Shown: positions 1 to 8,142, numbered from the stretch's first letter. The stretch: DNA of 17,149 nt from Actinomycetota bacterium (GCA_016870235.1 VGCB01000006.1:1-17149); one strand, 5' to 3'. Program-made: numbers and translations. The notes: a model not told the origin generated them from the sequence alone.

Positions 1-53
1 AGGATGCCGACTACGAGGTCATCGACGAGGACGAGGCGGCGCGGCGGGCATGA
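1..53 (+). CDS. dnaK: DnaK (Hsp70) chaperone, C-terminal end only
   Basis: Only the last 16 codons are in the window; the frame begins at base 3 and ends with TGA at 51-53. The residues read DADYEVIDEDEAARRA, the acidic tail typical of DnaK, whose last residues are usually an EVID/EEVD-like stretch. The call also rests on the next gene being grpE, which starts inside the stop codon of this frame (ATGA, 50-53). DnaK is the ATP-driven Hsp70 that works with GrpE and DnaJ. Nothing can be said about its start, promoter or ATPase domain, which lie outside the window. Confidence 0.85.
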   Translation, partial: DADYEVIDEDEAARRA

Positions 54-616
54 GCAAGAAGCCCGTCGACATCGAACAGCCGGCGGCCCCGGAGGCGGAG
101 GCGTCGGTCGACGCCTCCGCCGAGGCGGTCGTCCACGACCTCGAAGTCGTCGAGCACGACGTCGAGGAGCTGCTGTCGCGCCTGTCCGACGCCGAGGCGA
201 GGCGCGACGAGTACCTCGGCGACCTCCAGCGGGTGGCGGCCGACTTCGACAACTACCGCAAGCGCGTCCTGCGCGAGCAGGAGCAGCTGTCCGCGCGCGT
301 CGCGGCCCGGCTCGCCCAGAAGCTGCTGCCCGTGCTCGACGATCTCGATCGCGCCCTCGAGGCTGCCGACCAGCACGAGGAGGCGAAGGTCGCCGACGGC
401 GTCCGCCTCACCCGGGCGACGCTCTGGACCGTGCTCGCCGGCGAGGGGATCGCCGAGATCGAGGCGGAGGGCGCGTTCGACCCCCACGTCCACGAGGCGT
501 TGATGGCGCAGCCGGCGGAGGACGCGGAGCCCGGCTCGATCGTCCAGGTGCTGCAGAAGGGCTACCGGCTCGGAGACGCCGTCGTGCGTCCCGCGCGGGT
601 GATCGTGGCGGAGTGA
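50..616 (+). CDS. grpE: GrpE nucleotide exchange factor
   Basis: GrpE releases ADP from DnaK and so resets the Hsp70 cycle in the cytoplasm. The product has 188 residues, normal for the family. An acidic, low-complexity N-terminus (about 1-40) is followed by the long dimerising helix with the FDNYRKR motif near residue 66. The C-terminal beta domain carries the family signature: FDPHVHEAL around 143-151, then VLQKGYRLGDAVVRPARV up to the end. The ATG at 50 overlaps the dnaK stop as ATGA, which implies translational coupling and supports this start. The next gene begins 1 nt after its stop, so the gene sits inside a compact heat-shock operon. Confidence 0.97.
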   Translation: MSKKPVDIEQPAAPEAEASVDASAEAVVHDLEVVEHDVEELLSRLSDAEARRDEYLGDLQRVAADFDNYRKRVLREQEQLSARVAARLAQKLLPVLDDLDRALEAADQHEEAKVADGVRLTRATLWTVLAGEGIAEIEAEGAFDPHVHEALMAQPAEDAEPGSIVQVLQKGYRLGDAVVRPARVIVAE

Positions 617-617
617 C

Positions 618-1115
618 GTGGGCCACGTGGGCCGGTATCCCGCAGCTTCCCTCGACCGCGGTGCGCGACTCGTGACCACGACCGTGTGGGCGCTCGCGGC
701 CGGGCTCACGATCCTCGGTGTGGTCGTGGCCGTGGTCGCCTCGGTCGTCACCGGCGCCGTCCTCATCGGCGGTGCCGCAAGCGTGGCCGCGCTCGCGCTC
801 GCGTTCCGGCCGCGGCAGCCGGTCGCGTACGTCACCGACGAGTCGGGGCTCGAGATCGTCCGGGCGGGCGCTTCCGCCCGACGCTTCGAGGGCGCGATCG
901 CCGACGTCCGGCGCGGCAAGCTGGGTTTGCGGATCGCGGGCGACGGCGGTGCGTACGGCTACCTCGGTCGCTTCCGCGCCGACGGGCGCACGGTCGACGC
1001 GTTCGTCACGGATCGCGCCGGCGTCGTGCTCCTGCGTGTCGGCGAGCGCACGCTCGCGATCTCGCCCGCCGACCCGGACGGCTTCGTCGCCTCGATCGGC
1101 GGACGTCATGCGTAA
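618..1115 (+). CDS. Small membrane protein with bacterial PH-like domain
   Basis: Function unknown. The product has 165 residues from GTG 618, one base after the grpE stop. An in-frame GTG at 672 would give 147 residues, but only the first start has a purine-rich stretch (GCGGAG) just upstream. Two hydrophobic segments (about residues 23-40 and 44-63) form a helical hairpin in the membrane. The remainder, about 70-162, is predicted to be cytosolic and resembles the bacterial PH-like fold of the bPH_5 type: a GRF...DAFVTDRAGVVLL core followed by the ending ISPADPDGFVASI. Its last 8 bases overlap dnaJ, so it should be co-translated with the chaperones. In well-known actinobacteria dnaJ follows grpE directly, so this insertion may be lineage specific. 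The PH assignment is from remembered motif pattern only. Confidence 0.8.
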   Translation: MGHVGRYPAASLDRGARLVTTTVWALAAGLTILGVVVAVVASVVTGAVLIGGAASVAALALAFRPRQPVAYVTDESGLEIVRAGASARRFEGAIADVRRGKLGLRIAGDGGAYGYLGRFRADGRTVDAFVTDRAGVVLLRVGERTLAISPADPDGFVASIGGRHA

Positions 1116-2211
1116 TCCGTACGAGGTGCTCGGGGTCGCCAAGACCGCCGACGCGGACGAGATCAAGAAGGCGTACCGGGCGCTCGCGCGCAAGCATCAT
1201 CCGGACGCGAACCCGGGCGACGCGGCCGCCGAGGAGCGATTCAAGGAGGTGCAGGACGCGTACGACCTCCTCTCCGACCCGGAGAAGCGCAAGCAGTTCG
1301 ACACCTTCGGCGCCACGGGCCCGGGAGGCTTCGGCGCGGGCGGGTTCCAGAACGTCCGCTTCGAGAACATCGACCTCTCCGACCTGCTCGGGAACTTCGG
1401 CGGTCTGTTCGGCCGCGGGGGTCGCGCCGGCGGCGCCGGTGGTGCGCAGGCCCGGCCGCGACCCCAGAAGGGCGTCGACCTCGAGGCGCGCGTGCGCATC
1501 TCCTTCGAGGACGCGCTCGAGGGCGTCCAGGTGCGGGTTCCCGTCGACGTCGAGACGGCCTGCTCTGTCTGCGCGGGCACCGGTGCGGAGCCCGGCACGA
1601 TGCCGAAGACCTGTCCGGACTGCGCCGGCTCCGGTGTCGTCTCCGACAGCCACGGCCTCTTCGCGCTCTCGCAGCCGTGCCCCCGGTGTCGTGGAAACGG
1701 CGTCGTCGTCGACCGGCCGTGCGGGCAGTGTCGCGGATCGGGGCGCGAACGGGTGACGAAGCGCTACCTGGTGAAGGTGCCGCCGGGCGCGAAGGACGGG
1801 ACGCGGATCCGGGTCAAGGGCAAGGGCGAGCCGGGCGCGAACGGCGGGCCCGCCGGCGATCTCTGGGTGCGCGTCGAGGTCGAAGCCTCGGCGGTGTACG
1901 AGCGTCGCGGCGCCGATCTCGTGCTCGAGGTGCCGGTCACCTACCCGGAGGCTGCGCTCGGCGCGGAGATCGAGATCCCGACGCCCGAGGGCCCCGTCAA
2001 GCTGAAGGTGCCGTCCGGGACGGAGAGCGGCAAGATGCTCCGCGTCAAGGGGCGGGGGGCACCCAAGCTGCAGGGCGGGGGGCGCGGCGATCTTCTCGCC
2101 CGCGTCCGGGTGACGGTGCCGCAGAAGCTGACGAAGGCCGAGAAGGAGGCGCTCGAGGCGTACATGAAGGCGTCGCGTGAGCGGCCTCGTGACGGGGTGT
2201 TCGCGCGATGA
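1108..2211 (+). CDS. dnaJ: DnaJ (Hsp40) co-chaperone
   Basis: DnaJ delivers unfolded clients to DnaK and stimulates its ATPase. The product has 367 residues from ATG 1108. The same frame is open upstream, but the J domain begins exactly at this ATG (MRNPYEVLGV). The J domain spans 1-70 with the catalytic HPD at 31-33. A Gly/Phe-rich linker spans about 70-110. The zinc-binding region has all four CxxCxGxG repeats (Cys pairs 152/155, 169/172, 191/194 and 205/208), so this is a type I (DnaJ/A) protein rather than CbpA. C-terminal beta domains follow. It overlaps the preceding PH-domain gene by 8 nt. Downstream lies an inverted-repeat element instead of an immediately adjacent hspR. Confidence 0.97.
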   Translation: MRNPYEVLGVAKTADADEIKKAYRALARKHHPDANPGDAAAEERFKEVQDAYDLLSDPEKRKQFDTFGATGPGGFGAGGFQNVRFENIDLSDLLGNFGGLFGRGGRAGGAGGAQARPRPQKGVDLEARVRISFEDALEGVQVRVPVDVETACSVCAGTGAEPGTMPKTCPDCAGSGVVSDSHGLFALSQPCPRCRGNGVVVDRPCGQCRGSGRERVTKRYLVKVPPGAKDGTRIRVKGKGEPGANGGPAGDLWVRVEVEASAVYERRGADLVLEVPVTYPEAALGAEIEIPTPEGPVKLKVPSGTESGKMLRVKGRGAPKLQGGGRGDLLARVRVTVPQKLTKAEKEALEAYMKASRERPRDGVFAR

Positions 2212-2293
2212 GCATCGAGGCGGCGACGGTCCCCACTCCTCCTCCCGCGTCTGGCTTCAGCCTGGATCCACCGATGCGCGCGGGCGGATGCAT

Positions 2294-2311
2294 CCTGCCG
2301 GGCCCGGCAGG
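2294..2311. repeat. 18-bp perfect GC palindrome inside the element
   Basis: The sequence CCTGCCGGGCCCGGCAGG is a perfect palindrome lying just inside the left arm of the 280-bp element. With no loop it is better suited to protein binding or cruciform extrusion than to a simple RNA hairpin. Confidence 0.8.
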
Positions 2312-2313
2312 CC

Positions 2314-2375
2314 GCGTACCACCTGGGCTGCGCCTGATCTCGATCGTCTCGGTGGTGTTCACCCAGGTGGTGCGC
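2314..2375. repeat. Inverted repeat, 14-bp arms with one mismatch
   Basis: Arms are 2314-2327 (GCGTACCACCTGGG) and 2362-2375 (CCCAGGTGGTGCGC), pairing at 13 of 14 positions, with the mismatch a possible T-G wobble. The loop is 34 nt. This is the second inner structure of the 280-bp element. Confidence 0.8.
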
Positions 2376-2380
2376 TCCGC

Positions 2381-2428
2381 GCGCGGAACCGTTCGCAAAG
2401 GCACACGCCGTCACGAACGGGTCCGCGC
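2381..2428. repeat. Inverted repeat, 15-bp arms with one mismatch
   Basis: Arms are 2381-2395 (GCGCGGAACCGTTCG) and 2414-2428 (CGAACGGGTCCGCGC), pairing at 14 of 15 positions around an 18-nt loop. It is the third inner structure of the 280-bp element and would form a stable hairpin in RNA of either strand. Confidence 0.8.
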
Positions 2429-2512
2429 ACGTCCTGACGACCCCGGCAGGCGCGCGCAGTTGAATGCGCACGAGCGGTCACGCGCATCGGTGGATCCAGG
2501 CTCAGCCAGACA

Positions 2513-2520
2513 GCGGGAGG
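2513..2520 (+). promoter_or_regulatory. hspR ribosome binding site inside the right repeat arm
   Basis: GCGGGAGG contains a strong Shine-Dalgarno core (GGGAGG, 2515-2520) 9 nt before the hspR GTG at 2530. These are also the outermost eight bases of the right inverted-repeat arm, and 2241-2248 (CCTCCCGC) is their exact complement. In a dnaJ-hspR read-through transcript the ribosome binding site would therefore be paired. Confidence 0.6.
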
Positions 2521-2529
2521 TGGCCTGAG

Positions 2530-2898
2530 GTGAGCCTCGACCGGCCGCGGTACATGATCAGCGTCGCCGCCGATCTCGTCGGCATGCATCCACAGACGCT
2601 CCGGCTGTACGAGAACAAGGGTCTCGTGCGTCCGGCGCGGACGCCGGGCGGGACGCGGCTCTATTCCGATGCCGACGTCGACCGGCTGCGCCTGATCCAG
2701 CGGCTGACGACCGAGCTCGGGCTCAACCACGCCGGCGTCGAGCACGTGCTTCGGCTGGAGGACGAGCTCCGCCGCGTCCGGTCGCGGATGGAGCGGCTCG
2801 AGCGCGAGCTGCGCGAGGAGATCCGATCGACGCACAGGCAGTACCGGCGCGAGGTGGTGGTCTACCGGCCTCCACAGCCGCCGGCGACGAGGTCGTGA
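2530..2898 (+). CDS. hspR: HspR, MerR-family heat-shock repressor
   Basis: HspR is the actinobacterial repressor of dnaK and clpB operons; in the family DnaK acts as co-repressor. The product has 122 residues from GTG 2530, chosen because the N-terminus [18 protein letters not shown] matches HspR and a GGGAGG lies 9 nt upstream; ATG 2554 is a weaker alternative. The MerR winged helix-turn-helix runs from about 10 to 59 and includes [20 protein letters not shown] and [19 protein letters not shown] charged coiled coil follows (about 70-108) for dimerisation, and a short basic tail has no ligand-binding domain, as usual for HspR. I could not find the classical HAIR operator (CTTGAGT-N7-ACTCAAG) in the window; the dnaK promoter is outside it. 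Confidence 0.93.
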   Translation: MSLDRPRYMISVAADLVGMHPQTLRLYENKGLVRPARTPGGTRLYSDADVDRLRLIQRLTTELGLNHAGVEHVLRLEDELRRVRSRMERLERELREEIRSTHRQYRREVVVYRPPQPPATRS

Positions 2899-2938
2899 GC
2901 ACGATGTTCCGAATCTGTTCCGAGATCCGTTGCCCACC

Positions 2939-2957
2939 TGTTGCAGGACCTGCAACA
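2939..2957. repeat. Perfect 9-bp inverted repeat after hspR
   Basis: TGTTGCAGG (2939-2947) and CCTGCAACA (2949-2957) are exact reverse complements with one base between. No T-run follows, so it is a poor intrinsic terminator. A dyad operator or a weak stem-loop is equally possible. Confidence 0.7.
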
Positions 2958-2959
2958 TC

Positions 2960-3105
2960 TCATCCACAGGCGCCTCCCCACCCAGGCTGGATCACCCGCT
3001 ACTCCAGCACCCCGCGCCACCCCTGCCTTGTGGAAAACCGGTGTCAAACACCGGTTGTGGACAACGCGGCGTTTCGGGGGAAAACCGGAGCCACGTTGTG
3101 GAGAA
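2960..3105. promoter_or_regulatory. Cluster of four DnaA-box-like nonamers
   Basis: The sites are TCATCCACA at 2960-2968 (+ orientation), then on the opposite strand TTTTCCACA (3029-3037), TTGTCCACA (3056-3064) and TTCTCCACA (3097-3105). The third matches the DnaA box preferred by GC-rich actinobacteria such as Streptomyces; the others differ from TTATCCACA or TTGTCCACA at one or two of the first three positions. All keep the TCCACA core. That hexamer is expected about 0.14 times in 282 bp (both strands, equal base use), against four seen. No dnaA or dnaN is nearby, so an oriC claim is not justified; a DnaA-controlled or DnaA-titrating site is the more cautious reading. Confidence 0.55.
3036..3056. 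repeat. Perfect dyad, 9-bp arms with 3-nt spacer
   Basis: AACCGGTGT (3036-3044) and ACACCGGTT (3048-3056) are exact reverse complements. Each arm overlaps the end of a flanking DnaA-box-like site (3029-3037 and 3056-3064), so the dyad and both boxes form one compact composite site. Confidence 0.75.
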
Positions 3106-3130
3106 GCGACGCCGCGGTTGGCGGCATCCG

Positions 3131-3151
3131 CGTCGTTCGAACGTCGTTCGA
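3131..3151. repeat. Direct and inverted repeat just upstream of clpB
   Basis: CGTCGTTCGA occurs at 3131-3140 and again at 3142-3151, one helical turn apart. The centre also reads as the dyad TCGAACG-T-CGTTCGA (3137-3151). It ends 29 nt before the clpB start codon, a position suited to a repressor operator. Which protein binds is unknown; it does not look like HAIR or CIRCE. Confidence 0.55.
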
Positions 3152-3180
3152 CTGCCGCACCCGAAGGATGTGAGAGCACC

Positions 3181-5664
<2,484 letters not shown>

Positions 5665-5673
5665 CTGTTCCCG

Positions 5674-5701
5674 GGAGGGCCGACCGGCTGGTCGGCCCTC
5701 C
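5674..5701. terminator. Strong hairpin after clpB, convergent junction
   Basis: GGAGGGCCGACC (5674-5685) and GGTCGGCCCTCC (5690-5701) form a perfect 12-bp stem with a GGCT loop, 9 nt after the clpB stop. No T-tract follows, as is common for hairpin terminators in GC-rich actinobacteria. It lies between converging operons and could act in both directions. I see nothing else definite in 5702-5800. Confidence 0.75.
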
Positions 5702-5800
5702 ACACCGCGCACGTGCAGAGCTTTCAGCCGCCTGCGGACGGCTCCGTCGCCGGGGCGGAGCTTCCGACGAGACCGAGGCCGCGGCAGCGGGCCGGCCGCG

Positions 5801-6616
5801 TCACGACCCGGGCGTCTTGCCCTCGCCGGGATCCACCTTCTCGGCGGTGATCGTGAAGTCGTAGACCTGTCGGGGACGGGGGTACGTGCGCTTGCTCTGG
5901 GAAAGGCCGAGCTGCACGAGCATCTCCGTCACCTTGAGCAGCGTCTGGCCTGTGCTCAGCACCGGGACGCCGAGCGGACGCATCGCCTCGACGAGGGCAT
6001 CGTGCAGTCGCGGGCCTCCGTACCCGATGATCACGTCGGCGCCGTCCTCGAACACCGCGTTCCGGGCCTCCTCGATCACGAGGTCCCGCAGCTCCAGGAA
6101 CTCCTCCTCGGAGATCAGCTCCTCGTTGAACCCTGTGGGCGGACGGTCGACGTTACGGATCGAGGCGAGCTTGCCCGAGAGCCCGTAGTGCTCCGCCGCC
6201 GCGAGATACGTCTCGCGGCCGTGGATGATCGCGTGCTCGCCCTCTCCCTCGGCCCCGGAGATGACATATGAGAACCGGCGGCCGAGCATCGAGGCGACGT
6301 GCTGGACGGCACAGGCCGCGCCCATCACCAGCGTGTCGCAGAGCTCCCGCGCCGCCTTCACGCCCGGCTCCCCGTTGCAGGAGATCATGATCGCGTCCAA
6401 GCCACCGGCGCGGTCGAGCTTCCAGGCGTCGCGGGCGTGCTGCACGCCGACGAGGTCGTTCTCGTAGGTCTGCTCCTGGAACTCGAGGAACCGGTCGGGA
6501 GCGTCGACGTAGGCGATCTCGGTGCTCGGGAGCCGGTGCTCCTCGAACTCGGCGACCGCCGTTCGCGGATACCGGATGCCGGGGATGCGGAACCCATTGA
6601 GGCTCACGATGCGCAC
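5801..6616 (-). CDS. Asp/Glu/hydantoin-racemase superfamily protein, second Cys missing
   Basis: Last gene of the minus-strand operon, 271 residues. The start is GTG at 6616, four bases after an AGGAGG (complement of 6621-6626). The fold is that of the Asp/Glu/hydantoin racemase superfamily, in which two cysteines act as opposing acid and base. The first is present in ISCNGEPGVKAAREL (Cys80). Where the second is expected, in the usual pattern of dGAdvIxLGC, the sequence reads DGADVIIGYGG, with Tyr199 instead of Cys. One-Cys members of the superfamily include arylmalonate decarboxylases, although those keep the other Cys. A two-base racemase mechanism is therefore unlikely. Hydantoin-type racemases commonly accompany HyuAB-like hydantoinases, which are encoded upstream, so a role on the same substrate is plausible but unproven. 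Confidence 0.8.
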   Translation of the reverse strand: MRIVSLNGFRIPGIRYPRTAVAEFEEHRLPSTEIAYVDAPDRFLEFQEQTYENDLVGVQHARDAWKLDRAGGLDAIMISCNGEPGVKAARELCDTLVMGAACAVQHVASMLGRRFSYVISGAEGEGEHAIIHGRETYLAAAEHYGLSGKLASIRNVDRPPTGFNEELISEEEFLELRDLVIEEARNAVFEDGADVIIGYGGPRLHDALVEAMRPLGVPVLSTGQTLLKVTEMLVQLGLSQSKRTYPRPRQVYDFTITAEKVDPGEGKTPGS

Positions 6617-6658
6617 GCTTCCTCCTCTCCTCGTGTGCGGCCGGTGCAGGCCGCCGTG

Positions 6659-7399
6659 TCAGTAGTTGTGAAAGCCACCGGTGACGTTCACGGCCTGGCC
6701 GGTGACGAAGGAGGTGTCGTCCGAGAGGAGCGCACGAACGGTACGCGCGCACTCCTCCGGCCGGGCGGCCCGGCCCATCGGGACGAGTGCGAAGCGGGCC
6801 GCTGACAGCGTCTCCACCGACGTCCCCCGGGCGGCCGCCACCTCCGCCAGGTAGCGCTCGTTCTCCGGCGTCTCGACGATGCCGGTGCAGATGGCGTTCA
6901 CCCGGACGCCTCGCACCGCGTGGGCGTTCGCGAACGAGCGCACGAGCGACAGCACCGCTGCCTCCGAGGCGCTGTACACGGCGATCTCCGGGTTGCGCGA
7001 CGTCTTGCCCGCCACGGAGGAGACAACCACCGCTGAGCCACGTGCCGGCAGGAGGGGGCACACGGCCTGGAGGACGAGGAAGACCGTGCGAGCATGCTGT
7101 GTGAGCACGGCGTCCCAGAGCTCCTCGGTGACCTCGTCGAGAGGACACGTCGTGGGAGCCGCCGGCACGACGACGAGGTGGCGGGCCCCGGCGGCCGCCG
7201 TGCGGAGCGCCGTCCTCCCCGCGGGGAGGGAGACGTCCGCCGCGAGCGTTGCCGCGCCCGCCGTCGTCGCTTCGGCCAGCACGTCGGGCTCGACGTCGAC
7301 CGCCGTCACCGCTATCCCCTGCTTGGTGAGGTCGGCGACGACGGCGCGCCCGACCGGGCTTCCGGCGCCCACGACCACGCAACGACTCGGATCCGGCAC
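6659..7399 (-). CDS. Short-chain dehydrogenase-like protein with YxxxE instead of YxxxK
   Basis: 246 residues, GTG start at 7399. The stop TAG of the preceding SDR gene lies inside the TAGGAG that serves as ribosome binding site. A Rossmann fold is evident: VVVGAGSPVG near 8-17 in place of the usual TGxxxGIG, and VPAAP where NNAG is usual. The catalytic region reads SSVAGKTSRNPEIAVYSASEAAV: Ser127/128 and Tyr142 are present, but the lysine expected at 146 is glutamate (codon GAG, plus positions 6962-6964). The C-terminal ending TGQAVNVTGGFHNY is normal for the family. Because the Lys lowers the Tyr pKa and binds the nicotinamide ribose, classical oxidoreductase activity is doubtful. It may have another role, pair with a sister SDR, or be decaying. 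Confidence 0.88.
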   Translation of the reverse strand: MPDPSRCVVVGAGSPVGRAVVADLTKQGIAVTAVDVEPDVLAEATTAGAATLAADVSLPAGRTALRTAAAGARHLVVVPAAPTTCPLDEVTEELWDAVLTQHARTVFLVLQAVCPLLPARGSAVVVSSVAGKTSRNPEIAVYSASEAAVLSLVRSFANAHAVRGVRVNAICTGIVETPENERYLAEVAAARGTSVETLSAARFALVPMGRAARPEECARTVRALLSDDTSFVTGQAVNVTGGFHNY

Positions 7400-7407
7400 G
7401 CGCGCTC

Positions 7408-8142
7408 CTACGGCCCGCCGCTGACCACGAGCGTCTGGCCGGTGACGAAGCCGGCCGCGTCCGAGCAGAAGAAGCCGATCACCCGCGCCACGTCCTCCGG
7501 CGTCCCGATGCGGCGGAGCGCGGTCTCCGAAGCCTGCTCACCCGCGATCGACTCCCACTCGCGACCCGTGCGGTCGGCGATCGCCCGCGTCAGGCGCGTG
7601 TCGACGAAGCCGGGAGCGACCGCGTTCACGGTGACGCCGCGGGGCCCGAGCTCGAGCGAGAGCGAGCGCGCCATTCCGACAACGCCGGCCTTCGCGGCGG
7701 CGTACGGGACGTGATGGGCGAGCCCCCGCGCCGCCACGGACGAGACGAGGACGATCCGGCCCCACCCGCGGGCCGAAAGGAGCGGGGCGACCGCTCGGAC
7801 GCAGAGGAAGGCGCCTCGCAGATGGGAGGCGGTGACCGCCTCCCAGTCGTCGACCGTGAGCTCTGCGACCGCGCCGCGACGCATGATCCCGGCGCAGGTG
7901 ACGAGGCCGTCGACGCCGCCGTGAACTGCTGCGATCTCGGCCACCGCGCGATCGACCGCCTCCTCGTCGGTGACGTCGGCGGCGTGGGCTGACGCATCGC
8001 CTCCCGTCGCCGCCGCTGCCTCGCGCGCCGCCTGGCCGTCGACGTCGACGACTGCGACCCGCCACCCGAGTCGACCCAGCTCGATGCAGCTCGCCCGGCC
8101 GATCCCGCGGCCGCCGCCGGTGACGATCGCGACCCGCGTCAA
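7408..8142 (-). CDS. Short-chain dehydrogenase/reductase (classical SDR)
   Basis: NAD(P)H-dependent oxidoreductase, 244 residues. All classical elements are present: cofactor loop TGGGRGIG (8-15), CAG in place of NAG, Ser134/135, Tyr147 and Lys151 in YAAAK, and the ending FVTGQTLVVSGG. An Asp at the end of the second beta strand (VVDVDG) suggests NAD(H) rather than NADP(H). The only possible start is TTG at 8142, whose bases overlap the TGA of the preceding SDR as TTGA; an in-frame stop at 8161-8163 excludes a longer form and no later start keeps the cofactor loop. Translation thus probably depends on coupling. The substrate is unknown; oxidation of an alcohol intermediate in the same catabolic pathway is likely. 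Confidence 0.93.
   Translation of the reverse strand: MTRVAIVTGGGRGIGRASCIELGRLGWRVAVVDVDGQAAREAAAATGGDASAHAADVTDEEAVDRAVAEIAAVHGGVDGLVTCAGIMRRGAVAELTVDDWEAVTASHLRGAFLCVRAVAPLLSARGWGRIVLVSSVAARGLAHHVPYAAAKAGVVGMARSLSLELGPRGVTVNAVAPGFVDTRLTRAIADRTGREWESIAGEQASETALRRIGTPEDVARVIGFFCSDAAGFVTGQTLVVSGGP

Larger units (their letters stand above)
2241..2520. repeat. 280-bp element with 40-bp terminal inverted repeats, MITE-like or BIME-like
   Basis: The left arm is 2241-2280 and the right arm 2481-2520. Aligned as reverse complements they share a perfect 22-bp inner core (2259-2280 against 2481-2502) and two further 8-bp perfect blocks, separated only by a 1-nt insertion and a 2-for-1 nt difference. 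The interior has three more inverted repeats. I see no transposase, no convincing target duplication and no credible coding sequence. The element fills almost all of the 318-nt gap between dnaJ and hspR, starting 30 nt after the dnaJ stop and ending 9 nt before the hspR start. It could be a non-autonomous mobile element, a REP/BIME-type intergenic repeat or an operon attenuator. The structure is seen directly; its class is inference. Confidence 0.85.
2899..3180 (+). promoter_or_regulatory. hspR-clpB intergenic control region
   Basis: This 282-bp stretch has no credible gene. It is less GC-rich than its surroundings and dense in short repeats: a direct repeat TGTTCCGA (2905-2912 and 2916-2923, 11 bp apart), an inverted repeat at 2939-2957, four DnaA-box-like nonamers, a 9-bp-arm palindrome at 3036-3056, a direct repeat GGAAAACCGG (3032-3041 and 3079-3088), and a repeat at 3131-3151 just ahead of clpB. 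It presumably holds the clpB promoter, but I could not pick confident -35/-10 boxes. A weak GAAGGA (3163-3168) precedes the clpB GTG. Confidence 0.6.

Noticed and set aside
2208..2528. Open frame of 106 codons starting with ATGA overlap at the end of dnaJ
   Set aside because: It runs through both arms of the inverted-repeat element, has no family resemblance and ends 1 nt before the hspR GTG. The frame is explained by high GC and the repeat; I treat it as non-coding.
2941..3180. N-terminal extension of ClpB from ATG 2941
   Set aside because: The extra 80 residues do not resemble any Clp N domain and cross the DnaA-box and dyad region; the family N-terminus begins at GTG 3181.
2899..3180. Chromosomal replication origin
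   Set aside because: DnaA-like boxes are present, but there is no dnaA, dnaN or clear AT-rich unwinding region. The evidence supports a DnaA-binding region at most.
2212..3180. CIRCE (HrcA) or canonical HAIR (HspR) operator
   Set aside because: Neither TTAGCACTC-N9-GAGTGCTAA nor CTTGAGT-N7-ACTCAAG, nor a close variant, is seen in either intergenic interval.
5735..5765. Weak hairpin (GCTCCG/CGGAGC) as terminator of the catabolic operon
   Set aside because: Only 6-bp arms with a large loop and no T-tract; in DNA of this composition that is not distinguishable from chance.
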